Assembly (NCBI GenBank): GCA_937927435.1 | Contig: CALBDW010000149.1 | Coordinates: 1-32,837 of the forward strand | Source of the DNA: an uncultured Bdellovibrionales bacterium | GTDB taxonomy: Bacteria > Bdellovibrionota > Bdellovibrionia > Bdellovibrionales > JAMPXM01 | DNA: 32,837 nucleotides | Direction of reading: 5' to 3' | Shown here: positions 16,606 to 22,574 of the stretch, piece after piece | Layout: every line of letters begins with the position of its first letter | Numbering within the stretch: position 1 is the first letter of the stretch | The notes under the pieces: generated by a model | Told to the model about the DNA's origin: nothing | Databases searched by the model: none | The model's input: only the letters and a program-made list of their open reading frames with translations | Made by a program: the position numbers and the translations under genes

Positions 16606-17477
16606 TCACGAAACTCTTTCCAACGACGGTGAATCCACATCCATTGTTCGGGGTATTGGCGAACAATCGCCTCGATCTTATCAGTATACGCTTGCGTCAT
16701 TGCAGCAATGTTTTTCTCACTTAGGCCATAGTCGAGCCTTTCGATCGGCTCTTGAAAAACGACGACGTGTCGACCGTCTGGTTTCCGGTAGGTGTAAGCG
16801 GGAATAACGGGTGCCCCCGTGCGCTCCGCCATCAGAGCGCAGCCGGCGGCCGTGCCCGTTTCACGCCCGAAAAATTTCGTCCGCACGCCGATCGGCGGCC
16901 CCATGAACTGGTCCAAAACGAATACCACCAATTCATTGCGTCGAAGGGCGCGCAAAATTTCGAACGAGCTCTTCTCAGGAGAGATAAAACGCGTGCCGTG
17001 GCGGCGCCGCATGCCGAACCATAAATCGTTGAGCCACCGCGTTTTGAACTCTTTCGAGATAAGATGGATCGGCAGCCCCAAGCGTGACAGCATCGCGATA
17101 GCGAAGTCGCCGTTGCCGAGGTGAAGTGTCAGCAAGATCGCGCCCTTCCCTTCTTTAAGCGCGTTATCCACATGCTCCAAACCTTCGATATCGAAGAACT
17201 TCTCGACATCAGTACGATCGAAAAACGGCAGAAGACAGTATTCAACAATCGTGCGCCCCATGTGGCGAAGGGACATCCGGGCGATTCTCACGCGTTCAGC
17301 TTCACTCAACTCCGGGAATGCGATACCGACGTTGTCAATCGCGACCTTCCTCCGAATCCGGAAAGCGTCGAACCAAAGGAGACCGACGAGGTCGCCGAGC
17401 GCATTCCGAAAGGAGGTCGGAAGTGACGCGATTATGAAGCTTAATCCTTTAAAAAAGGCGCCGATCAAGTTCTTCAT
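16602..17477 (-). CDS. lpxL: Lipid A biosynthesis lauroyl/late acyltransferase LpxL-type
   Basis: This 291-residue protein belongs to the LpxL/HtrB (LABLAT) family that adds secondary acyl chains to lipid A from acyl-ACP at the inner membrane. The catalytic HxxxxD motif is HLGNGD (His119, Asp124); further conserved segments are VFVLDQFMGPP, FFGRETGTAAGCALMAERTGAPVIP (only part of this quoted as motif) and the ending PEQWMWIHRRW. A hydrophobic N-terminus acts as membrane anchor. I start at ATG 17477, with AAGGA 4-5 nt upstream, giving a 29-nt overlap with lpxK; a start 14 codons earlier is possible but has no good site. LpxL and LpxM cannot be told apart by sequence alone. Confidence 0.9.
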   Translation of the reverse strand: MKNLIGAFFKGLSFIIASLPTSFRNALGDLVGLLWFDAFRIRRKVAIDNVGIAFPELSEAERVRIARMSLRHMGRTIVEYCLLPFFDRTDVEKFFDIEGLEHVDNALKEGKGAILLTLHLGNGDFAIAMLSRLGLPIHLISKEFKTRWLNDLWFGMRRRHGTRFISPEKSSFEILRALRRNELVVFVLDQFMGPPIGVRTKFFGRETGTAAGCALMAERTGAPVIPAYTYRKPDGRHVVVFQEPIERLDYGLSEKNIAAMTQAYTDKIEAIVRQYPEQWMWIHRRWKEFRE

Positions 17478-18525
17478 AGAATCCTTCCAAAGATCCGCGA
17501 GCTTCCAGCTTCGTGACAAGACACGAAAAGTCCGGCGACCATCCGGTCATTTTCACCGCATCTTTCTCCGTCACAACGACGGCGTCGGCCGAACTTTCGC
17601 GGACGCGCGCCGCGATCCGCGCCAAATCTGCCTTCGAATACTGATGATGATCGGCGAAGACGAGGTGTTCCACGACTATTACGTTCGCCTCCCGCACCAC
17701 CAAACGTTCGAAAGACTCCGGCCGCCCGATGCCGGACGCGAGCACGACCTTCTTCCCTTGCAAACTCCGGCAGGGGATCAATTCACCTCGACCTTCATCC
17801 AGCCTTTCAAAGCCCGAGAGAGACAACTCGATTTCGTAGATGGGTGGCCGCTGAGTGGCGCCCGCAAGCACATCGTCGATGCGTTGCCTCAACCGTTCGC
17901 GCTCCTCGACAGTCGCGAGATTGGCCTTCGTAATGAAAACGGCGTGAGCTCTCCTGAGTGAAGAAAAACTTTCGCGCAAGCGGCCCAGAGGCAAAGGCCG
18001 GTAATGCCAATCGGGTTCAAGTGCATCAAGAATGACGATGTCAAAACGGCGCGCAAGTCGCCTGTGTTGGAAAGCATCGTCGGCGATAACGACATCAACT
18101 TCGTGCTCCCGCGCCAAAGCTTTCACCGCCGCAACCCGGTCGGCGGCGACAATAACCGGAACATCCGGAAAACGAGCGGCCAACCAAGTGGGTTCGTCCC
18201 CGAATCTTCTCGCCGTTTCCGTATCACCTTTCGCGGGCACGCGCGCGGGCCCTTTCTCGCTTCCGCCATAACCGCGGCTTACGATCCCCACGCTTTTGCC
18301 GCGTTCCCGAAAAGCCGAGGTCAATAACGCCGTCACCGGAGTTTTTCCCGTGCCGCCTGCCGTGAGATTACCGATGCTGACGACTGGAACACCGCTGTCG
18401 ATAACTGGGTGCCATCCGCGCTCAAAAGCAGCATTTCGCGCGTTCGCAAGAAATTCGTAGAGAGTGGCCGCCGGCTTCAGGAGCGCTTCAACAAACGGAG
18501 CCGGCCTGTTTGCAACGCCCTTCAT
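17449..18525 (-). CDS. lpxK: Tetraacyldisaccharide 4'-kinase LpxK
   Basis: This 358-residue membrane-associated kinase phosphorylates the 4' position of the lipid A disaccharide precursor. Visible motifs are GNLTAGGTGKTP (52-63, P-loop), SRGYGG, DDAFQHRRL (catalytic/Walker B region), ASGIGRPESFERL and VVTEKDAVK. Length is normal. The ATG overlaps the lpxB stop in ATGA. A kinase here is notable if the organism resembles Bdellovibrio, whose lipid A is reported to carry mannose in place of phosphates; the enzyme could serve a phosphorylated intermediate. The motifs are intact, so I take it as active. Confidence 0.95.
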   Translation of the reverse strand: MKGVANRPAPFVEALLKPAATLYEFLANARNAAFERGWHPVIDSGVPVVSIGNLTAGGTGKTPVTALLTSAFRERGKSVGIVSRGYGGSEKGPARVPAKGDTETARRFGDEPTWLAARFPDVPVIVAADRVAAVKALAREHEVDVVIADDAFQHRRLARRFDIVILDALEPDWHYRPLPLGRLRESFSSLRRAHAVFITKANLATVEERERLRQRIDDVLAGATQRPPIYEIELSLSGFERLDEGRGELIPCRSLQGKKVVLASGIGRPESFERLVVREANVIVVEHLVFADHHQYSKADLARIAARVRESSADAVVVTEKDAVKMTGWSPDFSCLVTKLEARGSLEGFYEELDRRLF

Positions 18526-19676
18526 CCCGCAGAACTCCGGAAGTACTCTTCAAGAATCCTGGCCACGTTCGCTGTCGCGCCTTTGTTACCGAGCTTCTCC
18601 TTGATAAGCGCGAGTTCGCTTCGCACACGCTTCCGCTCCTCGGGATCATCCAAGAAACGAAGAAGCTCCGCCGCCAAACGCTCGGGATTCGCCTCCTCCT
18701 GAAAAAGCTCCGGCACCACCGCACGGCCCATGATGAGATTGGCCATCCCGAAAAACCTCGTCTTGGTCACGAGCTTCTTTGCAAGCCAAGCCGTCACGGC
18801 GTTCATGCGGTACATGATCACCATGGGCTTTTCCATCAATCCCACCATCAAAGTTGCAGTACCGCTTGCGACCAGCATGACGTCGGCAAGCGATATCATT
18901 TTCAGCGGCGAGTCCTTGATGATTTGTATCGGGAACGGGAAATCCGCCAACTGCTCTTGAAAATCCGAACGCTCCAATGTCGGGGCCACCATCAAAACCG
19001 GCCGCACGTTCGGCATCCGGCGCATGACGATCGCGGCCGCCTCAAGCTGTGTCCGCAAGTGGTGGTGGATCTCCGAATGGCGGCTTCCCGGCATCAACCC
19101 CAGAACCAGTTCGTCCGGGCCGAGACCGAATTTCTGTTTTTCAAACAAAAAATCCTTTTCACTCAGCGTGGGCGGAAGCTCGTCGAGCAGCGGATGCCCT
19201 ACGAAATCCACCCGCACACCGTGTTCGCGATAAAAAGGTTCCTCAAAAGGAAAAAGCACCAGCATGTGGTCGACCACACGCTTGATGAGCTTCACGCGTC
19301 CCGTCCGCCAAGCCCAAACTTGCGGAGATATGTAATAGATCACGGGAATTCCGAGCGCCTTCAGTTTCTTCGCGAGCCGCAAATTGAAATCCGGATAATC
19401 GAGTAAAAGGGCTAACTTAGGTTTCCGCTTCTTCGCCTCCTCGACGAGGCCGTGGAAAACCTTTCTGATGAGCGGGAAATGCTTGATGACTTCCTGCAAA
19501 CCGACGACGGCCATTTCCTCCGAGCGGCCGACACACTCGAAGCCAAGCTTCTCCATGGGCCGGCTGCCGATTCCGAAGGCATGCACTTCCCGCCCCTCGG
19601 CCTGCCAGTGTTCTAACAATCTTTGGGCATAGAGACTCGATGAAGCTTCCGCTGCGACAATTAATACAGAATCCAT
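18522..19676 (-). CDS. lpxB: Lipid-A-disaccharide synthase LpxB
   Basis: This 384-residue GT19 glycosyltransferase joins lipid X to UDP-diacyl-sugar to make the lipid A disaccharide. Conserved segments are DYPDFNLRLAKKLK (93-106), YYISPQVWAW, FVGHPLLDE, LMPGSRHSEI and VASGTATL with MYRMN. The family's N-terminal GEASGD motif is replaced by VAAEASSS (7-14), a real departure from most homologues. The ATG directly follows the TAA of the gnnA-like gene with no gap, and the gene overlaps lpxK by 4 nt. No other candidate exists for this step in the window. Confidence 0.94.
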   Translation of the reverse strand: MDSVLIVAAEASSSLYAQRLLEHWQAEGREVHAFGIGSRPMEKLGFECVGRSEEMAVVGLQEVIKHFPLIRKVFHGLVEEAKKRKPKLALLLDYPDFNLRLAKKLKALGIPVIYYISPQVWAWRTGRVKLIKRVVDHMLVLFPFEEPFYREHGVRVDFVGHPLLDELPPTLSEKDFLFEKQKFGLGPDELVLGLMPGSRHSEIHHHLRTQLEAAAIVMRRMPNVRPVLMVAPTLERSDFQEQLADFPFPIQIIKDSPLKMISLADVMLVASGTATLMVGLMEKPMVIMYRMNAVTAWLAKKLVTKTRFFGMANLIMGRAVVPELFQEEANPERLAAELLRFLDDPEERKRVRSELALIKEKLGNKGATANVARILEEYFRSSAG

Positions 19677-20657
19677 TTACTTGCCCTGCAAGGACTGATA
19701 CTCGCGAAGGCGCGCCAAAATCTCGTTTTGCACCTGGATCGCGACTCTCATGGCGACAAGCCCGTCTTCTCCGGAAACGACGACGGGCACATCTTCGCGA
19801 ACGGCACGAACGAACGCCTGCGTTTCAGCAAGAAGAGCGTCGCCCTTTTCAAGGCTCCAGGAGTCGAATTCCAAGGGAATGTGATCATCCTTCCATTCGC
19901 CCTTCTTCGTGGTTAGATTCACCTCGCCACTTCCGAAGTCGATGGACAGGTACTGGTCGTGCTGGAACACGCGGAACTTGCGGGTAGCGTTTTGCGAAAC
20001 TCGGCTGGCCGTGATGTTCGCGACCGTTCCCGATTCGAACTCCAAACGTGCGTTCGCGATATCGACAAGTTTCGTAAGAACGGGCGCGCCAACCGCGGCG
20101 ACCGACTTCACGGGCGACTTCACGAGCGTCAAGATGACGTCTATATCGTGAATCATGAGGTCCAGAACAACGTCGACATCGACACCCCGAGGCTTAAACG
20201 GCGCGAGCCGGTGGCATTCGATAAAAAGCGGGGGACCGGCGTTTTTCTCGGCCAATTTTTCCTGCGCCGAAAGAAGGGCGGGATTGAAGCGCTCAACGTG
20301 TCCGACCTGAAGCTTAAGATTTTTCGCGCGAGCAATCCGCACGAGCTCCTCGGCTTCTTCGATCGTCACAGTCATCGGCTTTTCGACGTTCACGTGAACG
20401 CCGTTTTCCAGGAAGAACTTCGCGATTTCGAAATGGGTCCGCGTGGTTGATGCAATGGTTACGGCGTCCACACGTCCAAGAAGTTCGCGATAATCGGAGT
20501 AAGCGGCCGTCCCGACTTCCTCGGCCACTTGGCGCGCACGCTCGATACTCGCATCACAAACACCAACCAGCTCAGCCCCTTCAACGGCCTTGTACTTTTG
20601 CGCATGGAAGCGGCCCAAATAACCGACTCCTACCACCGCGCATCTGACTTTCGACAT
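19677..20657 (-). CDS. gnnA: Gfo/Idh/MocA oxidoreductase, probable UDP-GlcNAc 3-dehydrogenase GnnA
   Basis: This 326-residue protein is a Gfo/Idh/MocA NAD(P)-dependent sugar dehydrogenase: dinucleotide motif VVGVGYLGRFH (8-18), the EKP motif with Lys93, GHVERFNPA (119-127), and the catalytic-loop DLMIHDIDV (His170, Asp171). In Acidithiobacillus and Leptospira a member of this family, GnnA, oxidises the 3-OH of UDP-GlcNAc; the aminotransferase GnnB then makes the 3-amino sugar used by LpxA. A Gfo/Idh gene set between lpxA and lpxB is the expected position for gnnA. No gnnB lies in this window. The ATG has GGAAGA upstream and is 12 nt after lpxA. The GnnA identity is position-based inference; the family call is firm. 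Confidence 0.78.
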   Translation of the reverse strand: MSKVRCAVVGVGYLGRFHAQKYKAVEGAELVGVCDASIERARQVAEEVGTAAYSDYRELLGRVDAVTIASTTRTHFEIAKFFLENGVHVNVEKPMTVTIEEAEELVRIARAKNLKLQVGHVERFNPALLSAQEKLAEKNAGPPLFIECHRLAPFKPRGVDVDVVLDLMIHDIDVILTLVKSPVKSVAAVGAPVLTKLVDIANARLEFESGTVANITASRVSQNATRKFRVFQHDQYLSIDFGSGEVNLTTKKGEWKDDHIPLEFDSWSLEKGDALLAETQAFVRAVREDVPVVVSGEDGLVAMRVAIQVQNEILARLREYQSLQGK

Positions 20658-20669
20658 AGATCGTCTTCC

Positions 20670-21461
20670 TTAAAGCGCCAAACCCCGTGAACCGGCGACG
20701 GAAGCCCGCACGAAGCTGACGAAATAATCGATAAGCGGCCCCGGCTTGCATTCGTTCTGGATTCTCGCCAAAGCTTCTTCGACCGTGCCGTTGCCTTTCG
20801 TGAGAATCCGCACCGCGCGATTCACATTTTCGACGTCTTCTTTCGGGTAGCCTGCGCGGTCCAATCCGATCGTGTTGCACGCGCGCATAACCGCATACTT
20901 GCCCTGCGCGATCGTAAAAGGCGCCACGTCCTTGTTCACGGCCGAGTCACCTGCGACGAACGAATGTTTGCCGATGCGAACGAATTGGTTGAACCCGCAC
21001 ATACCGCCGGTCTTCACATGATCTTCCAAGACGACGTGGCCCGCCAGTTGGTTCGAGTTCGCGATCACCACATTGTTACCGATCTGGCAATCGTGGGCGA
21101 TATGGGCGTAAGCCATGATCATGCAGTCGTTTCCGATCCGCGTAACGCCGCCGCCTTTTGCGGTTCCACAGTTCAACGTCGTGAACTCGCGGATCAAATT
21201 GCGGTCTCCTATGATGAGTTTCGTCGGCTCACCTTTATAGCTCAAATCCTGCGGGGGACCACCGACCGCCGCGCCGGCGGAGAAACGGTTCTCTCTCCCG
21301 ATCTCCACGGTTCCCCACTCGTTTCCAATGGTGACGTGAGACTCAAGCACGCAGCCGTCGCCGATCCGGACGCGCCCTTTTATGACGCAAAAAGGACCGA
21401 TCTCGACATCAGATCCAATTTCCGCTTCGTTCGAAATAATGCTCGTGGGATGAATTTTCAT
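20670..21461 (-). CDS. lpxA: UDP-sugar O/N-acyltransferase LpxA
   Basis: This 263-residue left-handed beta-helix acyltransferase performs the first step of lipid A synthesis with hydroxyacyl-ACP. Hexapeptide repeats run through residues 1-185. The catalytic histidine is His123 in AHIAHDC (E. coli His125). Compared with E. coli numbering from memory, Asp74 is kept (Asp72, PQDLSYKGEP), but Lys76 is Ser74 with a lysine two residues on, and His160 is Asn158 (GFNQF). These differences, next to a gnnA-like gene, hint at a UDP-GlcNAc3N substrate. I start at ATG 21461 with GGAG 7 nt upstream; a TTG one codon earlier would be weaker. It lies 29 nt after fabZ. Confidence 0.95.
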   Translation of the reverse strand: MKIHPTSIISNEAEIGSDVEIGPFCVIKGRVRIGDGCVLESHVTIGNEWGTVEIGRENRFSAGAAVGGPPQDLSYKGEPTKLIIGDRNLIREFTTLNCGTAKGGGVTRIGNDCMIMAYAHIAHDCQIGNNVVIANSNQLAGHVVLEDHVKTGGMCGFNQFVRIGKHSFVAGDSAVNKDVAPFTIAQGKYAVMRACNTIGLDRAGYPKEDVENVNRAVRILTKGNGTVEEALARIQNECKPGPLIDYFVSFVRASVAGSRGLAL

Positions 21462-21490
21462 CAATCCACTCCATTCAGTCCGGGGATCCC

Positions 21491-21967
21491 TCAGTGGGTC
21501 TGGAGGGGGAACATCTTCGCCATGATTTCAGCTTCACACGCAACCTGTCCCCGGACTCGAGCCTCACACTTTACGACCAGTATCGAATTGCGGTCTTTGA
21601 CGACTTCGGCCGTGATCTCGAGAGTGTCTCCCGGCACAACAGGCCGGCGGAAACGAGCACCGTCGATAGCGGCAATGGCGACATCCATTTGCGGCCCCGA
21701 AAGCTCCACGCAAGCGAGCGCCGCGGTCTGCGCCATCGCCTCGATCTGCAAGACACCCGGCATCACCGGTCGGTGCGGAAAGTGGCCGGGGAAAAACGGC
21801 TCGTTGAACGTGACGTTTTTCACAGCCCGGATTTTACGGCCAACACGGCTCTCACCAGAGGGCCGCTCAATTTCATCCACCCGGTCGACGAGCAAAAACG
21901 GAAACCGATGCGGCAAAAGTTTGAGAATCTCTGTTACGGAGTAAACCGCTGGCTTTTCTTCTGACAT
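21491..21967 (-). CDS. fabZ: 3-hydroxyacyl-ACP dehydratase FabZ
   Basis: This 158-residue hotdog-fold enzyme dehydrates beta-hydroxyacyl-ACP in fatty acid elongation and competes with LpxA for hydroxyacyl-ACP, which explains why it sits in lipid A operons. The catalytic His62 is in FFPGHFPHRPVMPG and Glu76 in QIEAMAQ; LLPHRFPFLLVDRV near the start and ARFRRPVVPGD are also typical. Length is normal. It follows ompH by 14 nt. In many Proteobacteria lpxD stands between ompH and fabZ; here it does not. Confidence 0.95.
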   Translation of the reverse strand: MSEEKPAVYSVTEILKLLPHRFPFLLVDRVDEIERPSGESRVGRKIRAVKNVTFNEPFFPGHFPHRPVMPGVLQIEAMAQTAALACVELSGPQMDVAIAAIDGARFRRPVVPGDTLEITAEVVKDRNSILVVKCEARVRGQVACEAEIMAKMFPLQTH

Positions 21968-21981
21968 GGTAATTGTCCCAA

Positions 21982-22524
21982 TTATTTCTTCTTCTTAAGG
22001 CTGTTCTCGAATTCCTTGACCACAGCGTCTGTGATGTCGAGCTCTTTCTTCGCCCAAAGAACGTTGTGCTCGCCTTTTTCAAGGATGATCGTGTACCCGC
22101 CTTCCTGTGCGACTTTCGCGAGGGCGGCTTGAAGCCCTTCGAGGATCGGCTGAGTCAGTTCGCGCTCTTTCTTCTGAATCGCCATTTGACTTTCGCCGAC
22201 CTCTCGCTGAAACTTCAACGCCTCAGCTTGCAGTTCCTGCATTTTTTGAGCTTTCGCTTCGTCGGAAAGAGCCGCCGCTTTTTTGCGGAGGTCTTCGTCC
22301 ATTTTCTTCAGATCGGCTTCTTTCTTTTGAAGCTCGGCTTTCTTCTTATTGAACTCCTTCTCAAGATCCGCCTTCGCTTTCTTGCCGACCGACGTCTCCT
22401 GAATGGCCCGCTGCATATCGATATATCCGATCTTCACGGGTTCGTCGGCGGCATGCGCGGCAGACGAGAACAACCAGCCGGCCAGAGCAAGACCCGCGAG
22501 GCACTTCAAAGTTTTCATCGTCAT
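21982..22524 (-). CDS. ompH: OmpH/Skp-family periplasmic chaperone
   Basis: This is a 180-residue exported protein. The signal peptide is MTMKTLKCLAGLALAGWLF onward with cleavage likely after SSAAHA. The mature part starts with KIGYIDMQRAIQET, the family signature, followed by a long Lys/Glu/Ala-rich coiled coil (about 45-130) that forms the tentacles gripping unfolded outer-membrane proteins, and a C-terminal beta-strand region (GGYTIILEKGEHNVLWAKKELDIT, partly quoted). I start at ATG 22524 because AAGGAG lies 8 nt upstream; an upstream in-frame start would put a charged stretch before the signal. It follows bamA by 50 nt, the usual pairing of chaperone and insertase. Confidence 0.93.
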   Translation of the reverse strand: MTMKTLKCLAGLALAGWLFSSAAHAADEPVKIGYIDMQRAIQETSVGKKAKADLEKEFNKKKAELQKKEADLKKMDEDLRKKAAALSDEAKAQKMQELQAEALKFQREVGESQMAIQKKERELTQPILEGLQAALAKVAQEGGYTIILEKGEHNVLWAKKELDITDAVVKEFENSLKKKK

Positions 22525-22574
22525 ATTCCCAACTCCTTGGTTGCGATTAATTGAAATCCTACGCCTCAAGCCTA

